DNA of 64,000 nt, taken from Cycas panzhihuaensis (lineage: Eukaryota > Cycadophyta). Position numbers and translations under genes: made by a program. The DNA lies in the NCBI GenBank assembly GCA_023213395.1, contig CM041465.1:249495741-249559740 (forward strand), given 5' to 3'. How positions within the stretch are numbered: the stretch's first letter is position 1; every line of letters starts with the position of its first letter. Below the pieces are notes generated by a model that saw only the letters and a program-made list of their open reading frames with translations, did no database searches and was not told the origin of the DNA. Below, one piece after another: positions 32,749 to 45,422 of this stretch.

Positions 32749-34227
32749 TTTTGACTTGTTACGTAAGACCAATTTTTTTGAAGGGATCACTGCATGGAGG
32801 CTTCAAGGAGGGTCTAGGGTAAGATCATTGTGTTAGGCTCATGAAGCAATTGAGTTGTCATTCCCAAGAAAGATTGCTCATCGTCGTTGTGTGTGTGGAA
32901 TGAGTCCACAGTTAGGAGTCAAACGCAGAGATCACAACTTTCGAAATTAGTGAATACTTTGCATTGTCAAAGGTGTATCTGATACATTTTCAAATTTGGT
33001 GAATATCTTGCCTTGGCCAAGCAAGAAGGTAGTTAGCTATGGCATCTTTGGTACATTAGTGAGACATCAAGTCATCTCGCAAAAGGCAATTAATTTAGCA
33101 ATTATAACTTTGCTCTTGTTTGTTTTTGAGTGAACTTCCAATGGCCTTGAGTGTCAAATTTGCCTTTCTTAACTATGACTAAGTTTGGGTTTGCTCCTAT
33201 TTGAATGTCTTGCAGTGGGCCCACATTTGTGTTGATAAATCATGCTCCGTGCATCTTTGTGGGCTTCGTTTGAAACAAAGGCACTTGGTCAAGAAAATCC
33301 TTAGGGAGATTTGAAAATTTGAACTAATGTATGTAGAAGGCAGTTACTTTAGTGACTGTAACTTTGCTCTTATTTGTTTTGAACAAATTTCCAAAGGTCC
33401 TGCGGGTCAAATTGGCCTTCCTCACTTGTGTCTAAGTTTGGGTTTGCTCCCATTCTAATATCTTGCAGTGGGTCTACCTTTGTGCTGATAAATTATGCTC
33501 GTTGCATCTGTGTGGGCTTCACTTGGAACAATGGTGCTTGGCCGAGAAAATCCCGGGGGGGATTTCAAGATTTGAACTCATGTATGAATGCAGGTCAACT
33601 TTAGAGCAACTTTGGAAATTGAACTAGTGTTCACTTGATCATCGATACTTCAATCTTGTAATTTTGGTCTCTAGCTCAAATTTTGAGATATGTTTTCACT
33701 GTAGGAAGTGCACCCATTAGGACTTTGTTTGTCTAAAAAGACTCACCCAACATTGATTCTTTTGAGTTGTCTCCTGTTCATTGTTTCTTTTTCTCTTTGC
33801 TCATAAAACAAGGGTTTGAATCCCTCACTTTTTTGTCATTTACATTTGGAGCAATGTTATAGAGAATCAAAACATTATGTTTTTTTCATCACATCAAAAT
33901 ATAACGGTTGAGCATCCCTCAACAGAGACCTAGATTTGCTCACAGTCAAATGGTTTGAGGAAGAAATTAGGCTTGATGAGATTTTACCTATTCCCAAGGG
34001 CAAGCATTTAGAGTCACTCATCAAATTTTCTTTCCCCATGGTTTCTTTGGAAAAACTCTTTTTAGATTGTAACTTTTCAATAAAAAGATAATAATTTTTG
34101 TGGTGAGGGAAGGACCTCCTTGTTGGCCTTCAAGGAGTTTTGCTCCTCCCTCCCCCCTTTAAGTGTTCTTGAATGGTTTGAATCTTCAATTATTTTCTTT
34201 CAGGTACATTCTGTCTTCCAGCATAAA
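32749..34227 (+). other. Leader of copia element 3
   Basis: About 1.5 kb of untranslated sequence before gag. Apart from a 254-bp tandem duplication (33083-33590) I see no structure or gene. Confidence 0.6.
33083..33590 (+). repeat. 254-bp tandem duplication in the leader
   Basis: Two diverged units begin AAGGCAATTAATTTAGC (33083) and AAGGCAGTTACTTTAGTG (33337). Both include TAAGTTTGGGTTTGCTCC and CTTGCAGTGGG(C/T)C. The divergence suggests an old duplication. Confidence 0.85.
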
Positions 34228-35925
34228 TGGTTGATATTTACTCTTTGTTAGAGCAAGATAAGCTCAATAGTGAGAACTACAACAATTGGAAGATCAAAAT
34301 GGGAAGCATCTTGATTGCAAAGGATGCATGGGGCATAGTAGATGGAATAAAGAAAATCGCATCCAATCTTAAAGAGTTGTCGGAAAATGCTAGAATAACT
34401 ATGGCTGCTGATCCAAGAGGATCTACCATATGTCTACAGGAGGCAAAAAATGCTAGGCATTGGCACAACTGAAAGAGATAGGGCCAAATAGTGTCAAACT
34501 AATATGAAATTTTATGGAAAGGAAGAGACACATCCTACTACATGTGTGCAAAAGGTGGGGTTCAAAAAATATCATTTGATTAGATGGCAAGCCTTGTTTT
34601 GCAGAAAATAGCTCCCACGACCAACAGAAAAATAACAAATACATATTATTTTTAAATCAATGAAAATGGGGGCAAATGATATCCAAATGAGCTAAAATTT
34701 TGACGAAGTAAAGGGGACATATGTACCTATACGTGTATCAAATTTGAGCTTAATTGGAGTTTGTTAGCCCTAGGTACCAAGCTGCAATTTTTGGGAATTG
34801 CATGAATGCCACTTGGATAACATACATTCTGGTTGTTGGTGATTGTACTTGCATGAATGCCACTTATTAAACATGCATTTTGGTTTTCTTTCTATAAATT
34901 GAGCCCTCTTGAGCTCATTTACGATGATGGAGACTTGGTTCTTGTGTGTGAGAGACACTTGACTTGGGAGCAACATTGAGGTAGCACTTGAAAGGTTTTG
35001 GAGACCATAGAGGAGGCAAATTTCAGCACTTCAAGCACCCATTTTGGAGAGTGGGAGCTTCATTGAAGGAGTCTTGGGAAGTTGGAAGCCCCTTGTGGTA
35101 TTATTGTATCATTTTTTCATTGTAACTTGCCTATTCTTTGCTAGTTGTTTTTCTCCACCATTAAATGGAGGTTTTTCTAGTTTAATAAAAGTATTATTCT
35201 TTTTACCTTGGAGTAATGACAAGTATGCATGAGTTGGTGTAGAATATTCTTTTATGGGCTCACTCTTTTAATGATGTTATTGAGAATTTTACACTAACAC
35301 CTTAGGATTTCAAGGAAAAAGACTGGTAATTGATTCTTTCACCAATCACACTCCACTTTGGGATCAGTTGCAATCACACTTTTGGTCATCGATCACATTC
35401 TTTTGCACATCTTAAAAAAAACAACATCAAATGAAGCTCAGGTCATCCTCCAATCCATGTTTGAATTTAAAAACATGGCCAAAATCATATGCATGAAGGA
35501 AGAACTCTACAACTTAAAGCTAAAAGAAGGAGAAATAGTGATAGACTTCTTGACAATGATAAAATAAACCAGAGAGCAATTTGGAGTTGTTAGTAAGAAG
35601 ATTGGGAACAAAGAAATAGTTCAACTTGCTCTAAACAAACTTCCTAGATCATTTGACAATGTGGCAACTCAACTTACCATCTCAAAAGCAACCAAAACTA
35701 TAACCTTCAAGGAGTTGTGTGGTCTTGTGCTTATCCCAGTAGCTCAAGAATAAGAATATGATGAAGAGACATAATTGGAAGGGGCTTTTGCCTCAAAATT
35801 GGAATTAAAATGCCCTAAGACTGAAGCACCAAAAGAAGAATTCATCATATTAGAAAAAAGAAATTGTTATTACTGTGGAAAACTAGGACATCTCATTAGA
35901 GATTGCAGAAAAAGGAAATTTGATA
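34228..35925 (+). pseudogene. copia gag 3, interrupted by an insertion
   Basis: ATG 34228 opens MVDIYSLLEQDKLNSENYNN then WKIKMGSILIAKDAWGIVDG, a copia gag N-terminus. The reading is lost at about 34470. It resumes at about 35358 with TSNEAQVILQSMFEFKNMAK and ELYNLKLKEGEIVIDFLTMI, then LALNKLPRSFDNVATQLTIS. A clean CCHC knuckle, CYYCGKLGHLIRDC, lies at about 35866-35907. The gap of about 0.85 kb is foreign DNA. Confidence 0.85.
34489..35296. mobile_element. Putative insertion in copia gag, inverted ends
   Basis: The stretch interrupting gag begins TAGTGTCAAA and ends TTTTACACTA, an imperfect 10-bp terminal inverted repeat. It has no coding capacity. An internal 50-bp duplication (TGCATGAATGCCACTT, about 34799 and 34852) is present. 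No target duplication is visible, so it could instead be an LTR-type sequence ending TAACA at 35299. Confidence 0.35.
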
Positions 35926-35989
35926 TACAAAAAAAGAAGAGATAGTGAAGTTACATCTTTGAAGAAATAGAAAATGAAGAAAAACCTAC

Positions 35990-36338
35990 ATTTGTTGCTA
36001 CCCTCTCCACTAAAGTAATTCCCTTGGATAATTGGTACATTGACTTTAGAGCATCCAAGCACATGATCTCTCAAAGAAACTAGTTTGAAAGTGTGGAAGA
36101 CCACTATGAAAACAATGTAGTAGAGTTAGGAGACAACATCACTCACATTGTCAAAGGGAAAGGGGTCCTTCCCATGAGAATGACTAATGGAGAAATCAAG
36201 AAAGTTGGAGATGGCTATTTTGTACCTGGGCTAAGAAAGAATCTTCTCTTAGTCTCTCAAATTACAAAAAGCAGTTTAAAGTTGAATTTGATGATGGCAT
36301 GTGTCTTGTTAGAGACAAAATCTAAAAGTAATTACTAA
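35990..36338 (+). pseudogene. copia protease 3 (broken)
   Basis: WYIDFRASKHMISQRN stands for the family WYLDSGASKHM, so the catalytic Asp remains but Ser-Gly is Phe-Arg. LGDNITHIVKGKGVLPMRMT and YFVPGLRKNLLLVSQITK follow. Part of this domain is repeated in the 462-bp tandem duplication. Confidence 0.8.
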
Positions 36339-37090
36339 GGGAAAGGAAGAAAACGACCTTTATAGATTCATGGTCACTCCTATTCTATAAGCATTGGTTG
36401 TGAAAAATCGAAGTTTTATAAATGAAACTTGGCATTCAAGGTATTGGCATTTGTGTTACCAAAATCTAGTTTAGTTGAGAAAACAAAACATGGTAAACAA
36501 TTTGCCTAACATCAAAGAGAATAAAGAGATATGCAAAGGATGCATGCTTGGGAAGTGACATAGGAACAAATTCCCATAAGCCTCATGGAGAGCTGTGAGC
36601 AAATTGGAAATTGTTCATAACAATCTATCCTTCCCATGAGAATGACTAATGGAGAAATCAAGAAAGTTGGAGATGGCCATTTTGTAACTGGGCTAAGAAA
36701 GAATCTTCTCTTAGTCTCTCAAATTACAAAAAGCAGCTTAAAGTTGAATTTGATGATGGCATGTGTCTTGTTAGAGACAAAATCTAAAAGTAATTACTAA
36801 GGGAAAGGAAGAAAACGACCTTTATAGATTCATGGTCACTCCTATTCTATAAGCATTGGTTGTGAAAAATTTAAGTTTTATAAATGAAACTTGGCATTCA
36901 AGGTATTGGCATTTGTGTTACCAAAATCTAGTTTAGTTGAGAAAACAAAACATGGTAAACAGTTTGCCTAACATCAAAGAGAATAAAGAGATATGCAAAG
37001 GATGCATGCTTGGGAAGTGACATAGGAACAAATTCCCATAAGCCTCATGGAGAGTTGTGAGCAAATTGGAAATTGTTCATAACAATCTAT
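36167..37090 (+). repeat. 462-bp in-frame tandem duplication in pol
   Basis: Units 36167-36628 and 36629-37090 begin CCTTCCCATGAGAATGACTA and end AACAATCTAT. I count seven base differences and no indel. The unit length is divisible by three. It spans the protease C-terminus, the integrase zinc-binding region and the start of the catalytic core (IVHNNL). Confidence 0.97.
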
Positions 37091-37975
37091 ATGGACCTAT
37101 GAAGAACGCATCTCTTGTAGAACCTGAATACTTCATCACACTCATTGATGACTTAACCGTGAACAATTGGGTGTTCTTCCTCAAAAACAAATTTGATGCC
37201 TTAGCATCTTCAATGATTTTAGAACTTACGTAAAAAAAGGAAGTGGAAAAAACATTTAAATTTCTAGAACTGACAATGAAGGGAAATCACCTCCAATGAT
37301 TTCTTCAAATATTGCAAAGCTCATGAGATTAGGAGACAACTGACAACGACTTATACTTCCCAGTCAAATGGAGTGGCTAAATGGAAAAATAGAACAATCA
37401 AAGAAATGGAAAGGAGAATGATAAAAGGAAATGGGATATTGAATATCTTTTGGGTTGATGTTGTTAAGACAATCGTCTACCTTATTAATAGAAGCCTGAC
37501 AAAGGTTATTGAGGAAAAAACTCCAAAAGAAGTCTAGACCATTAGGAAGCCAAATGTCAATCACCTACAGATATTTAGGAGCACAACATTTGTGCACACT
37601 CCAAAAGAGGAAAGAGCCAAGCTTGATGAGAAAAGCATAAAATGCATCTTTCTAGGCTACAATGAAAAATTCAAAGCCTACAGATGTATCAAATCTAAGA
37701 CAAATGAAGTTATCATAAACATGGATATAATATTTGAAGGAAGATCCACCTTGATTGGAAAACCATCAACAATTAGGGAAGAAGGCATCACAAAACTCTC
37801 GTCCATGGTTGTGGAAAAGGAAGTTCAGATTGAAGATCAACCAAATGAAGAAGAGTCTAAAGAGGAAGAAAATTCACAAAGTGACAATGATCTAGAATCA
37901 ATTGAAGATCTACCACAGGGACAAATTCCCAAATGGAATTTATCGAAGGCAAACAAGGTCCCAAAGTCATCTTAG
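37000..37975 (+). pseudogene. copia integrase 3 (broken)
   Basis: The first catalytic Asp is lost (IVHNNLYGPM for VHSDLYGPM). The second is in SRTDNEGK after a frameshift. The catalytic Glu is Lys (NGVAKWKNRT for NGVAERKNRT). The C-terminal part is better kept from 37592: KLDEKSIKCIFLGYNEKFKA and YRCIKSKTNEVIINMDIIFE, followed by an acidic linker, NEEESKEEENSQSDNDLESI. Confidence 0.82.
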
Positions 37976-38059
37976 AAACATTGTTGCACTAAGTTGTACA
38001 TTAAGCATAGACAAACCCATATCCTTTAAAGACACTTGAGGGAACAAGACCTAGGATAA

Positions 38060-38760
38060 GGCCATGGATGAAGAAATCTCAGTTATCCAAAGAAACACCA
38101 CATGCAAATTAACTCAATTTCCAAAAGACAACAAAGTTGGTGGTTGCAAATGGTTATTCAAAACAAAATTCAGACTAGATGGAACAATAGAAAAGCAAAA
38201 GCTAGATTGTTAGCCAAAGGCTTCATTTGGATAGAAGGAATTGATTATGAAGAAACCTTTGCTCTCATGGCCGAATTGATCACCACATGAACCATAATAG
38301 CCTCAGTTGTTTAATTCACCTGGAAAGCTTATTAGATGGATGCCAAAAGTGCATTTCTAAATGGAGACCTTGAAGAAGAAATCTACATGGACCAATTTCC
38401 AAGGTTCATAAAATGTGGAGAAAAGCATCTTATTTGCAAATTAATGAAAGCTCTATATGGCTTAAAATAAAGTTCGTAGAGCATGGTTTGACAAGATTGA
38501 CTAATATCTATAAAAGGATGGCTTTTACAAGTGTGAATTCAATCGAAGTCTACATCAAAGAAAGACATATGGGTCTCATCACTATTATAGTAGTTTATAT
38601 TGATGACCTCCTTATCATTGGAAGTGATGAAGATACTATCTAAAAGGTAAAAGGAAATTTGATGCAATCTTTTGATATGATAGACATAGGGCTATTCCAC
38701 TACTACCTGGGAGTTGAAGTAACTTAAGAAGAAAGAAGACTATTTCTAACTCATACCAAG
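38060..38760 (+). pseudogene. copia reverse transcriptase 3 (broken)
   Basis: It reads KAMDEEISVIQRNTTCKLTQ, then GGCKWLFKTKFRLDGTIEKQ and KARLLAKGFIWIEGIDYEET. MDAKSAFLNGDLEEEIYMDQ and ALYGLK with a following stop (38468-38470, Gln expected) come next. The active site VVYIDDLLIIGSDED keeps both Asp. HYYLGVEVT ends it. Several stops and a frameshift near 38475 break it. Confidence 0.88.
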
Positions 38761-39541
38761 TATGCGAAAGAACCGCTACTCAAGTTCAAAATGGTTGATT
38801 GCAAGCCGACCCCCACTCCCATGTAAATTGAGTGCAGACTAACAACAAAAGATTAAGGTCCTGTAGTTGATGAAACATTATATAGGAAATTGGTAGGAAG
38901 TTTGATATATCTCACTTGCACTCATCTTGACATTATGTATGCTGTAGAAATTGTGTCAAGATTCATGAATGCTCTACAAGAAGTTTGTTGGAAAATTGCA
39001 AAAGGAATTTTGAGATACATACATGGAACCTTAGACTTTGGACTTGAATACAACAAAAATTAAACCTTTAGGCTTCTCAGCTTTAGTGATTTAGACCGGG
39101 TCAGAGAATGCAATGATAAGAAATCAACGTTTGTTTATTGCTTCAATCATGGATTAGGGATAGTCTCTTGGAGAAGCAAGAAACATTGCTTGGTTGCACC
39201 CTATCCAACGTAAGTTGAATATAAGGTAGCCATTGGGAGCCACCTACTAATTAGTTTGGCTAAGAAAATTTCTGGAAGATCTAAGGCAAACTCAACATTG
39301 TCCCATAGTGATCAACTGTGACAATCAAAGTGTGATCAAACTAGTTAAGAACATGGTCTTTCATACTGGAACTAAACATATTGAAGTTCATAATCACTTC
39401 ATAAGGGAAAAGATTTAGAACAAATAAATAGAATTGATCTATTGTCGTAGCGAAGACCAACATGTACACATCTTCACTAAACCCCTTGGCAAAGATAAGT
39501 TTCAGTTCTTTAGAGAACAAATCCGGGTAAAAACGAAATAA
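38761..39541 (+). pseudogene. copia RT thumb and RNase H 3 (broken)
   Basis: LYRKLVGSLIYLTCTHLDIM then AKGILRYIHGTLDFGLEYNK. RNase H pieces include KKSTFVYCFNHGLGIVSWRS, then in shifted frames INCDNQSVIKLVKNMVFHTG and HIEVHNHFIREK. It ends HIFTKPLGKDKFQFFREQIR, the usual copia pol terminus. Confidence 0.82.
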
Positions 39542-39551
39542 AATAAACATT

Positions 39552-39560
39552 ATGCGGGGG
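39552..39560 (+). other. Polypurine tract of copia element 3
   Basis: ATGCGGGGG directly precedes TGTTAG of the 3' LTR. Confidence 0.85.
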
Positions 39561-39812
39561 TGTTAGAAATAATGTTCATTCTAATTGTATATCTCCTATT
39601 TCTATATTTTAGGTGTAATTCTGCTATGTACTATAGACATTCTTTAGTTCATCATTATGAACTCCAACTTTGTTAATAAGTCCCACATGTTAGACAAATG
39701 TCATTCATGCATATTAGTGGCTCTTGTATATATGTCAGTCCTACTTCATGCAATGGATTAACGAGAATTATTTCACTCTCTATGTTTGTGTTGGTATCTT
39801 TGAGTTTTAACA
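39561..39812 (+). repeat. 3' LTR of copia element 3
   Basis: TGTTAGAAATAATGTTC...GAGTTTTAACA, 252 bp, followed by the target duplication TTATA. Confidence 0.95.
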
Positions 39813-39817
39813 TTATA

Positions 39818-42800
39818 AATACCCCATCTATGTATTTACTTGGACTCGTTTTGGATCTTTATTTGGCTTGTAGCCTTTTGGGTAAGTCCTACTCACAGGA
39901 CTAACTATGGAGGCTTCATTCACTGTTGCAGCCATCTTGTAGTATGAATGATTGTTATCTTGTGAATGATTCAGCTATCATCATATTTGAGCATTGTGCA
40001 TGGTTGGAAGTATTTTTACCCATATTGCAAATTTTACTTAACAAACCCAAATTTGGTTGTTACGCAAGGCCAATTTTTGGACCAATTTTCTTGCAGATGC
40101 TATCAAACATTTCATAAGCAACAATTTTGAGATGCAAGAGAGCAGTGACATGCCAGTATTTTGCTTGACGCATGTTGAAAATTTGTTGAAATTTCTGTGG
40201 TAGAATTTCCATAGTGTTTTTGAAGTTCATGGAAAATTATTTGATTTGTCAAAGTGTTGTCAGATTTAAACTAAATTTAAGGGTTTCTTTTAATTGAAGA
40301 AGGTTGGACATGGAAACTTTTTATATTTCTCAGTCTTGTAAGATTCAAATTAAATTTTAGTGTTTCTTCTAATTGAAGAATTTTGGGCAAAATAAATTAT
40401 GTGTTGTAAGATTCAAATTAAATTTTAGGGTTTCTTCTAATTGAAGAATTTTGGGCAAAATAAATTACTCTGTTACTATGTCCTTTGGAAATTCCTCTTT
40501 GGTGAGTTGAACCATGCTACAAAGTTGGTCATTATTCTTATTGGGCCTTGTCTATAAGAGCAAGTTTGCTTGTGTGTTCCTTTATGATGTGCTCTTTCTA
40601 GCTAATGGATGCACAATTGGTGCATCAATAATAGGTGAAACACTGTCTTGCCTTGGTAACAAATAGGAAGAAACAAGCCATGAATGTTGTTCAAGCAAAG
40701 GCTGGTTGTTTGCATACCGTGTTTGGTAGAGACAAAAAAAGCATTGCAAAGTATGGTCGGAAGGTCGTGAGTGAATTTCTACAGAAGAAATTTGAGGCAA
40801 GGCATTGAAAAAGGTTCAATCTCAATGTAGGCAAGCTTATGAAGCTGCATTTCATAATATTTTAAAAGTGATTGTGTCAAGTCACTTTTGTATAAAAAGT
40901 GAGTTGTTGAGTCTCCAATTGCTTTGAGGTTAAAGCTATTTTCTCACTCAATTTGGAGAATCACCATGCTGCTGAAAGAGCTCTCTGAGTTTGGATTGGG
41001 AAATTGTTGGAAGGATTGAAGATATTGGTATTTTTAGTCCAAAATCATGCATTTCTGGAGGCTGATCATTGAAAGGATTTCACTGAGACACCCTTCATCC
41101 AGGAGGGATTTGACTATTTATTAAAATTCTTCATGATCCTAAAGGATTCGGAGGCGCAATTCTATTTGTGATTGATTGAAGTATGGTATGTAGTATTTGT
41201 GCCTCGAATCTGAGAAATTGCAAAAGGTTCAGATATTTTGAAGCATAAAAGTTGGTGGATAAGTACGACTACAACTTTATTTTGAGGTTTTTTCCACAAT
41301 GAATAGTTTTGGAGGTTTGTTTTGAATACTTTTTGATGCTTCAATTGCATTTGTTTTAACTGTGACTAGCTGTTCAAGCCAAGCCAGGAGTGGCGTAGTT
41401 AGTTCAATCCAAGCCAAGAATGGCTTAGTCACTAATTGCTTTGGGTGTGCACTCCCTTTATTTTATCAATTGTTAAGCAGTATGATTATCCTTTGGAAGA
41501 TTTTAAGCTTTGGTGGGGTTGGAGTTATGCTTGAAGAACATACTTGAAGATAACAACAGTTAACCGAGATTTAGGATTTTTAATTGAATGTGGGACAATA
41601 TTTGAGTGTTTTGTATAATCAGCAAAGGAGTGCAGTGATAGATCTTAGGCTCATATTGGAATACAATCAAACAAATATGCTTTCAACAATATTTTGCAGT
41701 TGCCTGCACAATATTCCATGAATTATCTGCCAAGCAAATGTAAATATGGATGCCTGTGAAAGGCTGTTGAATAACATAAAAGTAAGATTCATAGGCAAAA
41801 GGATCAAATGAACACTTCTACTCTAATGCCCCTAAAGGTACATGGACAAATTTAAAAACAAACAATTGATAAAAAATCCAAATAAGAATTATACTACTTT
41901 GGGGAAATTGTGCTTTAAATATTACCAGTTTCAGCAGGTTGTGGCTAGGTACAGAATTCACAAACTACAGTTGCACAGATCCAGCTTAATTTCCTTGGAG
42001 AGGAGGGCACTCAAATGTGGTTTAAGCTGGTGGGCAATAGAACAACTGTGGTAACATTGTCTGTCACATATTGCAGGAGATGCAGTGTTCACTTTACGTC
42101 TATTAGAAGATAATAAAGTATGTGATTGGCAAACAAGTGAAGAGGTCAATCAATCACCACAATGGTATAGATTGAACAAACAAAACAGTGATTGAGAAAA
42201 TACCTGAATATTCAAATAATGTGATAATGGCTATTATAACAAACATAATTTGTCTACAACTCTCAAAGGAAGGCATTCTTGCTTTAATAAATGGACGTTT
42301 GTTCATTGTTGCAGTAGTCATAGTAGCTGATCTGAATTCTTATGGACTGGGCAGAGCTGGGTGAGAAGGCGGATAAACATGAACAGGAGCATGTGACATT
42401 TGATTTTTGCTTGTTGTTGACTGGTAGAATTGTTCAATGAAATTTATGATATTCCCCACTAATCTGGAATTTTGGGACTTTGCATACAGCTAGTTTTCCT
42501 TTATGAAGCTTACGAAGAGTTTTGGCTTGGGACCATCTAGAAAGCTAGGTGGTGGGCATGAGGTGCTACTAAAAGTCCCCTCAATAACTAATTTGTGATT
42601 TGCTGAACTCCTCAGCAAACAGGTCAATATTATTCTTAGTGCAAATGCTGGTTCGATTTTGGCTAATAGCTCCCATGTGAGGACTAATAAATATCAGTAT
42701 GTTATAGAGAACATGGAGGAACGCATTGTAACTGAAATGCAATGTTGGAGTTTGTAACTCTAATTTAGATACAGCCTTTTTACCATCTTTGACTTGAACT

Positions 42801-44539
42801 TTCACTTGTGGTAAATTCAAAGGTAGGTATATCAAAATCTGAATCTTTGTATGAGGTTAATTCACAGCCCAACAGTCAGCCATAACATTTATCATTTAGG
42901 GCAGAAACCGCGGAACATCAGGGTTTTTAAATGGAATAAAGTAATCATCCCAAGGCAGCTTTTGCTATCGTCGGGGCCAGAACAAATATGGAGGGGTTCA
43001 ACAGTCTAGGTAATGTTCGAAGAATTGTTCTGAACTTCAAATTGGTTTGTTACATGCATAGTGGATGTTGTTATGGAGTCTTTAGTATGAAGTCATCAAG
43101 TACTTGTTCAAGCTGTTGGAACTTGGAAGCACCATTTTTAATGCATTGGAGATGTTTAGGTGGTTTTTTCATAGATAACCTTGGAAGGAGAACTTTGCCT
43201 AATGCATGAACTTGTCCTATTGAACAGTGATGCATTTTAGATTCCTTGAACTCTAAGGTGATAGGCCTATGCACCAAAATGTGAAAGGCATCTGTTGCAA
43301 TACAATTTGGCCCGGTTCATACAGGGAGATTCTCTGTTGACAGTCTTGGTTAATCCTAATAAGCATCAGGCCCTCACTTTTACTATGCTTCACTTGATTG
43401 TATCATTGTACATCATGCTTTCACTAATTACACATGACAGAAGTATATGGGCAAAGTCACAATAGATTCTAATAGTTATGCATCACGGAAGGTTCTAGCA
43501 CAACCCTTAATGATGCATGAGAATGATATAATATGATGTTATATCCCACATACTAGAAACATTGTGTATAAATACCCTCAATTGTCATTATTTGCTTCCT
43601 TTAACTCAAAGGCTACTACTGGCCATTACAACTCATCAACCTTTTGACAGGTAGCTAACCTTTAATAACTTTGGTTTATACTGATTATGTCATGTCGCTA
43701 CCAAATATGTTGAACTTCAAAACCAATTTTTTAAAACATTAAGTACAGATAGTTAACTTGCAGTCTGGAGTGAATACTAGTGATCTTCCTCCCAAATCTC
43801 TGTATAACCAAATTACTTGTGATAGCTACCTATTTCACTGTCAAAATGTGCTATCAATCTCCTGATAATGATGTTGCACATGCTCATATTTAGGCATTCT
43901 ATTCTCAGAATTGGGTTGTACATCCTCTTAACTGGCTGCTCTATTGTCAAAATCAAATTATTATGCTACTCAACTAGACTCTTGTTGACCGGCTTATTTT
44001 TGCTCGTGATTGTTCTTGTTTGACACAAAAATTGACTACTTTTGTACCTAAAAAGTGGTGCACATTTGCTTGCCTACATGTCTGACATAATGTATTTGTG
44101 CCCTCACTTGCATAATATTTGGCCCATGTTGAGAAGAAAAATGTTTAATATTAAATCTATCTAAAGCTGTGGAGTGAGGCTCCATGAACTGCCTTTTGCT
44201 CTACTGGGTATATTACTCTTCCTTTTACTATCCTTTAATGTAGCACAAACAGTTCTGCTTGCTCACTTATCATGTATTTTTGGTAGCAGTTTTACACTCC
44301 CTGATTCCTCAAGTGGCCTATATACTATGTTATTGGAAACATCTCCCAGGGCCCTGCTTTCTGTTTCCAAATCTTGAAAACAGCTTGAAAATGTCCCATA
44401 AACTTTTCTAGGATGTTTTTAGCTGACCAAAGACGTTTCCCCTTGTCCAGTAACTTGTCCAACTCTTGGCACATGATTCATGGGGTCAACATGGCAGGTG
44501 GGATCCACAAAAACTTGTGATTTTCTTTTAAAGATTCCT
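39818..44539. other. Unassigned region, 4.7 kb
   Basis: No domain recognised on either strand. At about 40255-40465 there are two near-identical units of about 67 bp and one older unit, each with TTCTAATTGAAGAATTTTGGGC-like sequence. A minus-strand open frame at 42835-42581 and another at 43277-43071 look peptide-like but match nothing I can name. Confidence 0.5.
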
Positions 44540-44760
44540 TATCTATCTATCTATATATGTATTTTTTAATTGATATATATATATATATATGGTTATGGAT
44601 GGATAGATAGATAGATAGATATGCATTTTTATTTTGTATATGTATTGATGTGTGCGTGTATTCTATATATATGTATTTATATTATGTATTTTTATTGACA
44701 TATATGTATTTATGTATTTATTATATATGTATATATATATCTTTGATTCCATATATAAGT
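44540..44760. repeat. TATC/GATA and TA-rich microsatellite cluster
   Basis: (TATC)n near 44541 and (GATA)n near 44605 face each other across a TA run, giving a short hairpin-capable palindrome. AT-rich TATGTATT repeats follow to 44760. Confidence 0.9.
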
Positions 44761-44816
44761 GTGCAATTTTCATTTTGTATATATTATGTATTGAATCTTT
44801 TTTTTTTTATACATTT

Positions 44817-45176
44817 TGTTAGATTTTAACATGGAAGGCATTCAACTCCAATCATAATCAACAAGATCAATAGACAAAGCATGACTTGTATTAGCTCAAC
44901 ATAAGCAGATTACATTAGACACTAATGCACCATAGACTCAACATGAATCCCAATGATGACTTTACATTCATATACTACCTCAACCACCTTTATATACAAC
45001 ATAGGTGGGAGAACATACAAAAGGTGGGACACGTGGGACAATTACCTTTAACTTAACCAATGACACTTTACTAATTAATTAACTAATAACCTTCTAACTT
45101 TCCACATAATATTATTATAAGGTATGACTCCAAGACCTTAATACTTAGGACTATGACTATTGACTTTAAGACAACA
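44817..45176 (-). repeat. 3' LTR of family B copy 2
   Basis: TGTTAGATTTTAACATGGAA at the left edge. It lacks about 38 bp near the right edge that are present in the other LTRs, so it is 360 bp instead of about 395. TATA at 44991-44996 and CACGTG at 45030-45035. Confidence 0.88.
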
Positions 45177-45189
45177 CCTCCCCTTAATG
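45177..45189 (-). other. Polypurine tract of family B copy 2
   Basis: Minus strand CATTAAGGGGAGG next to the LTR, as in copy 1. Confidence 0.65.
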
Positions 45190-45422
45190 TTTAATGTCAT
45201 GACTACAAGTGTACTGACTATTATGACACCTACTTCTAAGAATTGAGAAGATGAGTGACATAAACTGACACAGACCTTGACTTTGAAGTGTTGATTGAAT
45301 TTCCACTGCCTGAGTCTTGGAACTTTTCTGAAGATGATGTCATAAGCTTTGTCTTCAACCGAAATGCTGTAAAAGCTGTATGTGGTGCATGTTCTGTTAT
45401 CTACTGCTTCTTGTTTCATGAC

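Larger units (their letters stand above)
32479..39812 (+). mobile_element. Full-length Ty1/copia retrotransposon 3
   Basis: It is flanked by identical 5-bp target duplications TTATA (32474-32478 and 39813-39817). LTRs of 254 and 252 bp both run TGTTA...TAACA. The PBS abuts the left LTR and a G-rich PPT abuts the right one. gag, protease, integrase, RT and RNase H follow in copia order. The inside contains a foreign insertion in gag and a tandem duplication in pol. LTR divergence and many stops show it is old. Confidence 0.95.

Noticed and set aside
42581-43277. Minus-strand frames faintly like a DUF247-type plant protein
   Set aside because: Only scattered hydrophobic and charged positions agree; no diagnostic motif is present.
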